DNA from: a bacterium
GTDB taxonomy: Bacteria; Latescibacterota; UBA2968; GCA-2709665
DNA: 11,339 nt
Assembly (NCBI GenBank): GCA_027619145.1
Contig: JAQCGA010000068.1
Span: 1 to 11,339, forward strand
Reading direction: 5' to 3'
Shown here: piece after piece, positions 1 through 6,138 of the stretch
How the letters are laid out: the number at the start of each line of letters is the position of its first letter
Numbering within the stretch: the first letter of the stretch is position 1
Position numbers and translations under genes: made by a program
Notes under the pieces: generated by a model
Seen by the model: only the letters and a program-made list of their open reading frames with translations
Told to the model about the DNA's origin: nothing
Database searches by the model: none

Positions 1-1
1 T

Positions 2-529
2 CTTTCCGGGCTGACCCTTCTTGACTGTGGCGACACTCAAATTAGCGATCTTTCGCCGCTTGCAAATCTGACCGGACTGACGGAACTGAGGCTTTACAGC
101 AATCCGCTCAGCGATGTTTCACCACTATCCAATCTCGTGAATTTGGACAAGCTCTATCTCAATGGAACCCAGGTCAGCGACATTTCTCCATTGTCCAATC
201 TTGCAAGCCTATCCCTGCTCAGCCTCGCTGATACCCAGGTCAGGGATATTTCTCCACTGTCAAATTTATCGGGTTTGAATACGCTTTATCTTTATCGGAT
301 TGAGCTCAGCGATTTGTCGTCATTGTCGAACCTTATGAAATTGCGACGGCTTGACTTGCGGTATAATCAGATCAGTGACCTTTCCCCGCTGGCAAATTTA
401 TCAGCATTGATCAACCTGGAACTGAATGACAACCAGATCAGCGATCTCTCTCCGCTGGCCAATCTTCAGGCGCTGACCTTGCTTCGTCTCAGTGGCAACC
501 AGATTACCGATCTTTCTGTGCTGGTGGAC
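2..529 (+). repeat. Eight in-frame 66-bp LRR-coding repeats
   Basis: Eight units of 66 bp each encode a 22-residue leucine-rich repeat, with unit starts at 2, 68, 134, 200, 266, 332, 398 and 464. Period is preserved without indels through at least seven units. DNA similarity is highest between the units at 332 and 398, which share ATCAG(T/C)GA(C/T)CT blocks, and this suggests a recent unit duplication. The array probably continues upstream of the window. Confidence 0.85.
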
Positions 530-646
530 AATACCGGAATTGGCTCGGGGGATACGGTCTATGTGGATAAGAATCCACTGAGCGAGTATGCGATCGTCGG
601 TCAGATTCCGGCGCTGGAGGCGCGGGGGGTGAGGGTGATTCAATGA
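2..646 (+). CDS. Leucine-rich-repeat protein, internalin-like (5' partial)
   Basis: The reading frame is open from base 2, so the true start lies upstream of the window; 214 codons are visible before the TGA at 644-646. It encodes eight consecutive leucine-rich repeats. The first seven are exactly 22 residues each, with pattern LxxLxxLxLxxNxISDLSPLxN, and the eighth runs into a C-terminal cap (DNTGIGSGDTVYVDKNPLS, then a short helix ending ARGVRVIQ). The SDLSPL signature and 22-residue period match the bacterial internalin/SDS22-like LRR class, which forms a curved protein-binding solenoid. No transmembrane segment or sorting motif is present at the C terminus. A signal peptide, if any, would be upstream. 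The ligand is unknown. It converges with the minus-strand HD-domain gene and is separated from it by a strong terminator. I am sure of the family, not of the role. Confidence 0.93.
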   Translation, partial: LSGLTLLDCGDTQISDLSPLANLTGLTELRLYSNPLSDVSPLSNLVNLDKLYLNGTQVSDISPLSNLASLSLLSLADTQVRDISPLSNLSGLNTLYLYRIELSDLSSLSNLMKLRRLDLRYNQISDLSPLANLSALINLELNDNQISDLSPLANLQALTLLRLSGNQITDLSVLVDNTGIGSGDTVYVDKNPLSEYAIVGQIPALEARGVRVIQ

Positions 647-665
647 TGGATTGTTGAGAGAATGG

Positions 666-711
666 AAAGCAAAAAAGCCGGGGTGTGTTCCCGGCTTTTT
701 TGCTTTTTTTT
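666..711. terminator. Bidirectional intrinsic terminator
   Basis: The left arm 666-682 pairs perfectly with the right arm 690-706 (17 bp, including a GCCGGG/CCCGGC core) around a 7-nt loop. A run of eight T follows on the plus strand (704-711), and the A-rich left arm supplies a U-tract in the opposite direction. It sits between the ends of the convergent LRR gene (646) and HD-domain gene (725), so it can stop both transcripts. Confidence 0.93.
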
Positions 712-724
712 GGGGGGACGGATG

Positions 725-2317
725 TCAGGGTTGGAGTTGCTGCACGCGGTCGGCATATCGACGAAAGTTTTTCTCGAAGGCTTCTTCACCCATGATGCCA
801 ATAACGGTTACGGAGAGGTTGCCCTGGCGGCCTACTGGAACGTACATGTACCCACCTGGTCGTGCGCGTTCGATCAGGGCAGGGTGGTCTGGGGCGATGG
901 GGGCCAGGTTTTCGAGGCTGCCGTCCGGGCGTTTGCGGAAGATGCGGATGACGTGTGGGGCGGGCCAGCCCTGGTCGTGGATGCAGATGCCAATGTCGCC
1001 GTCCAGGTCCATGAGGTGTTTTTTACCCAGGCCGCCTGCGGAAATGCGGCCGTCGAAGGTGACCAGGGCGCGGATCGGAACAATGACTTTGGGCTGGCTG
1101 TTGCACAGGACGACCAGGAATTTTACGTAGAGACTGTGTGCGCCCAAAGAAACGGCGCTGAAGACCAACTTGTCCATGGGTGGCGGTTCACTGTCTTCCT
1201 GGGAGGTAATAACGAATTCGGCGAGGGCGATGGGGAAAATCTTACGCAGGTCTTCCAGCTCAATGAGCCGGTTTTTCGGGTGGTCCGGGCGGACCATGAG
1301 GCTTTCGCCAGCAGCCTCGGCGGTGGAGTAATATTCCCGGCGATATTCGGTCTGACCGTCTACTTCTTCTACTGCGCGCAAAATACCGCCCCGGGAGGCC
1401 AGGTATTCCAGGTCTGAATGGAAGAGGACGATGTCTATCAGGGAATGCGAGATTTCCTGGATTTGTGGAATATGGGCTACAATGGAGGCACCGCGCTCTT
1501 CGTGGCCGGGAAGCAGGCCGCTGCTCCACAGGCCGGCGTCGTGGAGGAAGCCGCCCATAAAGATTTCTACGAGTTCGCGTTTGAACAGGTTCTGGCGTAA
1601 AGCGGAAAGGGTCTCGGGGTTGTAATTCCGATCGTCTTCGGGAACATCCAGGCGCTCGAAGAGGGTTTCGGGCCGAATTTTGCCCAGATAGTTTTCGCTA
1701 CCCAGGTTGGAGGCCAGTTCGGTAGCAAAGCTGGCCACGCGCAGGCCGTGTTTGGCGGCAGCCACGTCCAGGTTATAGTCCCGGATGAGCTCCAGTACCA
1801 GAGGGTTGCGGTTTTCAATATACTCGTCTATGGCGACTTGCGTGGATTGCTTGAAACGACGCAGGGCTTTTTCCAGTTCGGCGAGGGTCGCTTTTATATC
1901 CGGTTTTTTCAGGTCTTCCTGCGATAGTTTGGGGCCGGATACGGCCTGGTAGATGCCCTGGGCTGTGGTGGCTACCCGGCGGGCTTCCTGGCCCACATCG
2001 CGTGAGGCTTTGTGGGCACGGCGCTCCAGGGTGCGTTCGGTCTGTTCGTCCGGTGCATCTTCTTCGGGGATGTAGCCAGCAATTTCTTCTGCGCTGTCGT
2101 AGAGCAGAACGCGGATACGCGGGTCTTCTTCTTTGCCATGTTCACGGAAGTAATCCAGGATGCGGTAGGTAATCCGGGAGTTGCGCGGAGCCATGGCCAC
2201 AGAGGAAGACGGGCCGGGAATTTCCTGGCCGAGGCGCAGGAGGTGGCCTTGATTTTTTTCGGACAGGATGCGCAACAGGTTGCGGGCCTGGGATACGGTG
2301 AGCTTGCGTTCGATCAT
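725..2317 (-). CDS. Degenerate HD-domain (HD-GYP-like) signalling protein
   Basis: 530-residue protein, last gene of the receiver operon and 67 bp downstream of the preceding receiver. Residues 1-180 are largely helical and charged and I do not recognise them. Residues 185-370 look like an HD-type metal-dependent hydrolase fold: H190 (AKHGLRVA), H259-D260 (FLHDAG), H272 (GHEERGASIV), H300 (LFHSD), and a later helix FPIALAEFVI. HD-GYP cyclic-di-GMP phosphodiesterases carry HDxGK, then HHE and GYP. Here the lysine is replaced (HDAGLW), HH is HS, and GYP is absent, so activity may be altered or lost. Residues 383-530 are an unrecognised C-terminal region ending in VQQLQP. The start is the ATG at 2317. 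It has only a weak ribosome site, and an upstream extension would overlap the receiver gene. No receiver domain is fused, so the neighbouring stand-alone receivers are its likely partners (inference). Confidence 0.72.
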   Translation of the reverse strand: MIERKLTVSQARNLLRILSEKNQGHLLRLGQEIPGPSSSVAMAPRNSRITYRILDYFREHGKEEDPRIRVLLYDSAEEIAGYIPEEDAPDEQTERTLERRAHKASRDVGQEARRVATTAQGIYQAVSGPKLSQEDLKKPDIKATLAELEKALRRFKQSTQVAIDEYIENRNPLVLELIRDYNLDVAAAKHGLRVASFATELASNLGSENYLGKIRPETLFERLDVPEDDRNYNPETLSALRQNLFKRELVEIFMGGFLHDAGLWSSGLLPGHEERGASIVAHIPQIQEISHSLIDIVLFHSDLEYLASRGGILRAVEEVDGQTEYRREYYSTAEAAGESLMVRPDHPKNRLIELEDLRKIFPIALAEFVITSQEDSEPPPMDKLVFSAVSLGAHSLYVKFLVVLCNSQPKVIVPIRALVTFDGRISAGGLGKKHLMDLDGDIGICIHDQGWPAPHVIRIFRKRPDGSLENLAPIAPDHPALIERARPGGYMYVPVGRQGNLSVTVIGIMGEEAFEKNFRRYADRVQQLQP

Positions 2318-2384
2318 GGAAGGCGGTCCGCTGGAAGATCGAGCTATGGAAGTATGGGGAGAACAAGGAAGGAGCAGGCCGGGA

Positions 2385-2747
2385 TCAGTCGTTTTCGGCG
2401 AGTAATTCGGCAACGGCCTGCAAGATGTCTTTGCCTTTGAACGGCTTAACGAACGTACGGTGGGCACCCATTTGCTTGAGGGTGGGCAGGACGTCTGCTG
2501 CCATGCCGGAAATGGCAATGACTTTCACGTCCGGGAAGGAATAGCGCAGGTCCAGGAGAACTTCCATGCCGCCTTTTTCGGGCATGAGTACGTCCGTAAT
2601 AATGAGGTCTGGGGGATGCTGGTTATAAAGTGTTGCACCCTCCTGGCCGTTGGCGGCATCCTGAACTTCGTACCCGGCCTGTTCGAGCAAGGCACGAAGG
2701 CCTACACGGATGTTATAGGTGTCATCAAGTATGAGGATACGGGCCAA
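2385..2747 (-). CDS. Stand-alone response regulator receiver (array member 4, TTG start)
   Basis: 120-residue single REC domain with no output domain. Acidic pocket D8-D9, phosphoacceptor D52 (ITDVLMP), switch Ser80 (AISG), Phe99 and Lys101 (FVKPF) are all in the expected places, so it should be phosphorylatable. CheY-like family members pass phosphate or signal by protein contact. The first codon aligning with the MARIL starts of its three upstream paralogues is TTG, not ATG. No in-frame ATG lies nearby, and no clear Shine-Dalgarno is visible. Expression may therefore be low or depend on coupling. It is the fourth receiver in the minus-strand array, 65 bp after the previous one and 67 bp before the HD-domain gene. 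It is closest in its beta4 region to the receiver at 3204-3587, with which it shares a 21-nt identical stretch. Confidence 0.9.
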   Translation of the reverse strand: MARILILDDTYNIRVGLRALLEQAGYEVQDAANGQEGATLYNQHPPDLIITDVLMPEKGGMEVLLDLRYSFPDVKVIAISGMAADVLPTLKQMGAHRTFVKPFKGKDILQAVAELLAEND

Positions 2748-2812
2748 AAACGGATTCCGTTGACAGGGTGCAATTCGTGTTGACGCGGCAGTGCCGATCA
2801 GATTTCAAAATG

Positions 2813-3175
2813 TCAGATCTTCGGTGCCAGAAGTTCGTGGACTGTGTCCAGCAAGATTTTTCGTGCTATGGGTTTTTCCAGAACGCGTGAGGCACCCAGC
2901 TTGAGTGCACGCTGGAGCACTTCCAGTCCACTGGCAGCTACAGCTACAATGACTACATTCGGGTCGTGGGTGCGGAGGTCCTGGATGGTTTCAAGGCCAT
3001 CTTTTCCGGGCATGAAGATATCCGTGATCACCAGGTCCACAGATTCTCGACGGAAGTATTCCAGGCCTTCATTGCCGCTTGCGGTAGTAACAACCTGGTG
3101 TCCTCCGCTTTCCAGCAAGGCCTGGAAGACTTCTCGGTTCAGTTCTTCGTCTTCAATGATAAGGATACGCGCCAT
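2813..3175 (-). CDS. Stand-alone response regulator receiver (array member 3, atypical switch residue)
   Basis: 120-residue single REC domain, same length and MARIL start as its neighbours. The acidic pocket E8-D9, phosphoacceptor D52 (VITDIFMP) and Lys101 (LEKPI) are present. The position of the conserved Ser/Thr that senses the aspartyl phosphate (residue 80 in the paralogues) is alanine (VAVAASG), and the aromatic position near residue 99 is leucine. Loss of that hydroxyl normally weakens the phosphorylation-driven conformational switch, so this member may be a phosphate sink or pseudo-receiver (inference). The ATG start at 3175 lies 28 bp after the upstream receiver's stop, with no obvious Shine-Dalgarno, which suits coupled translation. 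No DNA-binding or enzymatic output domain is attached. Confidence 0.92.
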   Translation of the reverse strand: MARILIIEDEELNREVFQALLESGGHQVVTTASGNEGLEYFRRESVDLVITDIFMPGKDGLETIQDLRTHDPNVVIVAVAASGLEVLQRALKLGASRVLEKPIARKILLDTVHELLAPKI

Positions 3176-3203
3176 GGCGTGCGTTCTATAGAAATAGGTG
3201 GGT

Positions 3204-3587
3204 CTACTCCGAAAGTAACTCGGCTACTGCACCGAGAAATTCATCGCTTGCAAATGGTTTTTTGAATGTGCGCAGAGCGCCATATTGTAAGGCAATCGCT
3301 TTCGGATCTTTGTCGTGGCGGAAGCCCGGTCCAGAAATGTCCATGCCGGAAATGGCAATGATTTTGACGTCGGGGTTGCTGGCTATGAGTTGTTTGATGA
3401 CTTCCAGCCCTCCCCGGCGGGGGATGAACAGATCGGTAACGACCAGGTCTACGGTGTCCTGGTGATAGGTCTCTATGCCCAATTCACTGGTATCGGCTTC
3501 GAAGATCTTATGGCCGAGGGCTTCGAGCATGTCCCGAAGCAGGTCTCGCATCATATCATCGTCGTCAATAATCAGAATACGTGCCAT
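3204..3587 (-). CDS. Stand-alone response regulator receiver (array member 2, beta4-alpha4 insertion)
   Basis: 127-residue single REC domain. The acidic pocket lies in a DDDD run (residues 8-11), with phosphoacceptor D52 (VVTDLFIP), Ser80 (AISG) and Lys110 (FKKPF). Compared with the receiver at 2385-2747 it carries about nine extra residues just after the switch serine (around DISGPGFRHDKDP), in the loop leading to alpha4, a usual partner-contact face. I chose the ATG at 3587 because it restores the MARIL start shared by all four array members; an upstream TTG at 3614 would add nine residues and intrude further into the 38-bp spacer. No output domain. Second gene in the operon. Confidence 0.92.
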   Translation of the reverse strand: MARILIIDDDDMMRDLLRDMLEALGHKIFEADTSELGIETYHQDTVDLVVTDLFIPRRGGLEVIKQLIASNPDVKIIAISGMDISGPGFRHDKDPKAIALQYGALRTFKKPFASDEFLGAVAELLSE

Positions 3588-3625
3588 TGGATTGGGTTCC
3601 AGGTTGTAAGGCAAACTGTACCATG

Positions 3626-4000
3626 TTATCCGGCAGGTGCGTGCGGCGGGCGCAGGATTTCTCGGACGGTATCCCGAAGCTCTTCCATGTTCAAGGGCTT
3701 AACCAGAGTGCGTGCGGCACCCAGTTCGTGTGCACGGGCACAGTCATCTCCCAGGCCTGCCGTGATGGTGATGATTTTTATGCGCGGAGATATTCGCCGG
3801 AGTTCCTGGATAACCACCAGACCGTCTTTGTTGGGCATAAACAGATCGGTAATGACCAGGTCTACCGGGGCCTGGAGAAAAAGCTGCAGACCATCGTCGC
3901 CGTCAAAGGCTTCTACAATTTCGTAGCCTTCGGGTTCCAGGACGTACCGGACCAGTTTCCGAACCTGGGACTCGTCATCGATGACCAAGATGCGCGCCAT
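3626..4000 (-). CDS. Stand-alone response regulator receiver (array member 1)
   Basis: 124-residue single REC domain and first gene of the minus-strand receiver operon. Acidic pocket D8-D9, phosphoacceptor D52 (VITDLFMP), Thr80 (TITAG) and Lys101 (LVKPL) are complete. The C terminus ends in a short proline-rich tail (PPHAPAG). The ATG at 4000 gives the same MARIL start as the paralogues, and an AGGCGG element lies upstream at RBS distance. A TTGACA-N18-TATATT promoter sits immediately upstream and predicts a leader of about 28 nt. With no output domain it must act by protein interaction or as a phosphotransfer intermediate. Confidence 0.93.
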   Translation of the reverse strand: MARILVIDDESQVRKLVRYVLEPEGYEIVEAFDGDDGLQLFLQAPVDLVITDLFMPNKDGLVVIQELRRISPRIKIITITAGLGDDCARAHELGAARTLVKPLNMEELRDTVREILRPPHAPAG

Positions 4001-4035
4001 GGAAACCGCCTGCGTAAAAGAGAAGTGGGTATCCA

Positions 4036-4065
4036 AATATAGGGTGATCCCAACATCTCTGTCAA
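4036..4065 (-). promoter_or_regulatory. Sigma70-type promoter of the four-receiver operon
   Basis: Read on the minus strand, a perfect TTGACA (4065-4060) is followed after 18 nt by TATATT (4041-4036). Transcription would start near 4029, about 28 nt before the ATG of the first receiver at 4000. It lies downstream of the stop of the outer-membrane protein gene (4120), so the receiver operon can be expressed independently of it. Confidence 0.75.
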
Positions 4066-4119
4066 ACGCAATCTATGTGTGGCGCAACCGGGAGATTTCG
4101 GCTGAGATCCATTGGGAGC

Positions 4120-4752
4120 CTACCGAAACGACAGCCCTACCTTAACCGGAAAATACTGGGTGCTGGATTGAGGGGTGAAGCCTGCCTGGTATTTGCCTTC
4201 CAGAAAAATACTCCAACGATCGTTGAGACTGATACTTACCCCGCCTCCAGCGGCAATGCCAAAGGTATTTTCTGCATCTGCCAGAACCCGATCTGTAGAG
4301 GAGATGAGGGTATCTGTGACCTCGAACTCGGCGCGGCTGAACCGGAAGAAACCTGCGCCTGCAATAAAATAGGGGGCCACGCGAGACTCTTCCTGGCGGA
4401 TGCCTCCCACAACCAGGTTGATGTAAGCGGTGGTCACCCCAATGGTTCCGCCGCTGGCCGATGCGCTGGTGGGGTCCAGGTCACTTAGGGCCAGGATTTT
4501 TTTTTCGTCCATTGCAAACCGATTGTAGTCCAGATAACCCTGCAAAATCATGCGTTTATTGAGCATGTATCCTGCGCCACCGCCTGCATTGAGGCCTGTT
4601 TTAGCGAAGTCGCTCAAGCCTTCGCTAACGGCGAGGCTAAACCCGGTGTGGAGGTAAAAGAGCCATCTGCTGTCCTGTTCGGGTTGTGCCTCGATGGGGG
4701 TGTGGGTCAAAACCAGAAGCGTGATCAAGATTCCCAGGCCAATGAATTTCAT
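4120..4752 (-). CDS. Small outer-membrane beta-barrel protein
   Basis: 210-residue secreted protein. The start at 4752 is preferred over an upstream in-frame start at 4785 because a GAGGAGA ribosome site lies at 4761-4767 and a clean signal peptide follows: Met-Lys, hydrophobic core FIGLGILITLLVL, cleavage probably after IEA (residue 22). The mature part has alternating hydrophobic/polar strands, many glycines and aromatic girdle residues (APYFIAGAGFFRF, FGIAAGGGVSISL, WSIFLEGKY), and ends in VGLSFR. This fits the porin-like OMP_b-brl/OmpA-barrel superfamily of about eight strands; no periplasmic OmpA domain follows. Substrate and function are unknown. It is transcribed toward the receiver operon, but that operon has its own promoter, so co-regulation is only possible. 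The upstream side faces the divergent tandem-receiver operon. Confidence 0.82.
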   Translation of the reverse strand: MKFIGLGILITLLVLTHTPIEAQPEQDSRWLFYLHTGFSLAVSEGLSDFAKTGLNAGGGAGYMLNKRMILQGYLDYNRFAMDEKKILALSDLDPTSASASGGTIGVTTAYINLVVGGIRQEESRVAPYFIAGAGFFRFSRAEFEVTDTLISSTDRVLADAENTFGIAAGGGVSISLNDRWSIFLEGKYQAGFTPQSSTQYFPVKVGLSFR

Positions 4753-4893
4753 GAGATGGATCTCCTCTGCAAATGAAGGGGACAAAGGCCGGAGAGCTCC
4801 GGCTCGTTCTTGTTGGCTGTAGATCAGGCCGGGTCTGGGAAGCCGCCCCCATGCGGGCCTGCATATGCCAAAAAATAAAACAAGGAACTCTAA

Positions 4894-4921
4894 AAATTAC
4901 GACGAATTGGCCAGAAGTCAA
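4894..4921 (-). promoter_or_regulatory. Candidate promoter of the outer-membrane protein gene
   Basis: On the minus strand TTGACT (4921-4916) is followed after 16 nt by TAATTT (4899-4894). The -35 is one mismatch from consensus and the -10 is weaker. Use of this site would give a leader of about 135 nt containing the 4788-4803 hairpin. Another start in the same A/T-rich region is possible. Confidence 0.4.
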
Positions 4922-4988
4922 CCCCGAAGAGGCAATTGTGCGGTGCGTTTATTGGAATGCGTATATGGACGCAACGCGAAGATTAGTG

Positions 4989-5018
4989 TTGACAGTTTGA
5001 TCAACCATATGCTATACT
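4989..5018 (+). promoter_or_regulatory. Sigma70-type promoter of the tandem-receiver/membrane-receiver operon
   Basis: A perfect TTGACA at 4989-4994 and TATACT at 5013-5018 (one mismatch to TATAAT) are separated by 18 nt. Transcription would start near 5025, about 39 nt before the ATG at 5064. Spacing and -35 match the promoter of the four-receiver operon at 4065-4036. Confidence 0.78.
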
Positions 5019-5037
5019 TACACTTACTTAAAAAGAA

Positions 5038-5056
5038 CCTCTCTGTCGGGGAGAGG
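5038..5056 (+). promoter_or_regulatory. 5' UTR hairpin covering the ribosome-binding site
   Basis: CCTCTC (5038-5043) pairs perfectly with GAGAGG (5051-5056) across a 7-nt loop. The right arm is the Shine-Dalgarno region (GAGAGGAAG) of the ATG at 5064. The predicted transcript begins only about a dozen bases upstream, so this hairpin would occupy most of the leader and could limit translation initiation. Confidence 0.5.
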
Positions 5057-5063
5057 AAGTGGA

Positions 5064-6110
5064 ATGCAGGGGCCGATCAGGGGAGAGGTGTATGTTGGTT
5101 ATGACGTGGTTGGTCGGGAGAACCTTGCAATGTCTCATCGAATGAGTTTGCAGTGTTATTTGAATGTACGGAAAGATCCAACGGTTGAGCCGGGGCGATA
5201 CGAAGACCTGGAAGCATTAATTGATCTGTTTGGTCCCACGGATGCGGGGCAGGCCGCTGGGCACTCACCGCTGCCCAATTTGTTCCCGAACCCGGAGGTA
5301 GCGCCTTCGCTTCTGGTTGTAGAAGACGAACCTACAATGGCGGCTCTGTTGCGGGAACGTTTGATGGATTGGGGGTATCCGGATACCGCAATTACGCCTC
5401 TGTATTCAGGAGAGGAAGCCATTGCACATGCGCGGGCACACCGTGTGGATATTGCTTTGGTGGACATCAAGCTGAGCAATCCTCTGTCCGTGCGGAGTGT
5501 GTACATTTCTGGGTTGCATGTCATTCGGGCCATCAAAGAGAATTCCCCCAATGCAAAAATTATCCTGATTTCGGGTTTTGCCACGTACGGAATGGTGCGC
5601 GAGGCCATTCTGGATTTGGGTGCTTCTTATTTTCTTAAAAAGCCATTTCGTATGTCGGATATGCTGCTGGCTGTGTATTGGGCCGTGGAACGCATTCGCA
5701 GCGGCGCCAAGACGGCCGAAACCCGGCACGGTCCGGAGTCTGTTCTGGTGGTGGATGATGATGACCAATTGGCCGAGAGTATTGCTGCTTCTTTGCAAGC
5801 CTGTGGGTACCGGACAATGGCCGTACCCGATGGGGCTGGCGCTCTTCGTTTACTGAAGCAAGAGAAATTTGACGCCGTGCTGCTGGATGTTCGGATGCCG
5901 CAGATGAATGGTCTGGAAGTCCTGCGAAGCTTACGGCAATGGGACCGGGATCTGATTGTGGTGATGCTGACGGCAGTAGCAGACGAAAAAATTGCGGCCG
6001 AGGCAATGAGCCTGGGTGCCTTCGAGTTTTTGTTGAAACCTTGCGATATGGAGTTGTTACAGTTTACACTGGAACACGCTTTTGCCCGACGCCAGGAAGG
6101 AGCCGGGTAA
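5064..6110 (+). CDS. Tandem-receiver (REC-REC) response regulator
   Basis: 348-residue protein with two CheY-like receiver domains and no recognised output domain. Residues 1-80 are unrecognised. REC1 (about 82-210) has E87-D88, phosphoacceptor D134, Ser170 and Lys193 (LKKPF). It carries about eight extra residues between the acceptor aspartate and the usual glycine turn (D134 to G150) and has no MPxxxG motif. REC2 (about 226-345) has D231-D232, D275 (LDVRMPQMNG), Thr303 and Lys325 (LLKPC). Both should accept phosphate. The ATG at 5064 follows GAGAGGAAG; an internal ATG at 5130 also has a GGGAG upstream and could serve as a second start. First gene of a three-gene operon ending at 7277. The next gene starts 28 bp after its stop. 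Tandem RECs often act as relays or phosphate sinks; the partner is not visible here. Confidence 0.9.
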   Translation: MQGPIRGEVYVGYDVVGRENLAMSHRMSLQCYLNVRKDPTVEPGRYEDLEALIDLFGPTDAGQAAGHSPLPNLFPNPEVAPSLLVVEDEPTMAALLRERLMDWGYPDTAITPLYSGEEAIAHARAHRVDIALVDIKLSNPLSVRSVYISGLHVIRAIKENSPNAKIILISGFATYGMVREAILDLGASYFLKKPFRMSDMLLAVYWAVERIRSGAKTAETRHGPESVLVVDDDDQLAESIAASLQACGYRTMAVPDGAGALRLLKQEKFDAVLLDVRMPQMNGLEVLRSLRQWDRDLIVVMLTAVADEKIAAEAMSLGAFEFLLKPCDMELLQFTLEHAFARRQEGAG

Positions 6111-6138
6111 ATCGTCCGGTCTTCAGAGGGAAGATTTG

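Larger units (their letters stand above)
4753..5063. other. Divergent intergenic region (311 bp)
   Basis: No credible gene is present. The region separates the minus-strand outer-membrane protein from the plus-strand tandem-receiver operon. It contains a likely plus-strand promoter (4989-5018), a weaker minus-strand candidate (4894-4921), a short hairpin (GCCGGA/TCCGGC, 4788-4803) in the leader of the outer-membrane gene, an A-rich stretch around 4869-4899, and a hairpin over the plus-strand ribosome site (5038-5056). Confidence 0.7.

Noticed and set aside
662..1417. 251-codon plus-strand frame opposite the HD-domain gene
   Set aside because: It begins inside the terminator hairpin and lies antisense to the HD-domain gene; no recognisable domain.
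2318..2518. N-terminal extension of the HD-domain protein to 2518
   Set aside because: It would overlap the receiver gene at 2385-2747 in another frame and adds a low-complexity Ser/Pro stretch unlike the rest of the protein.
2760..2765. TTGACA on the plus strand
   Set aside because: No matching -10 at 16-19 nt and no plus-strand gene downstream; it lies in the spacer of a minus-strand operon.
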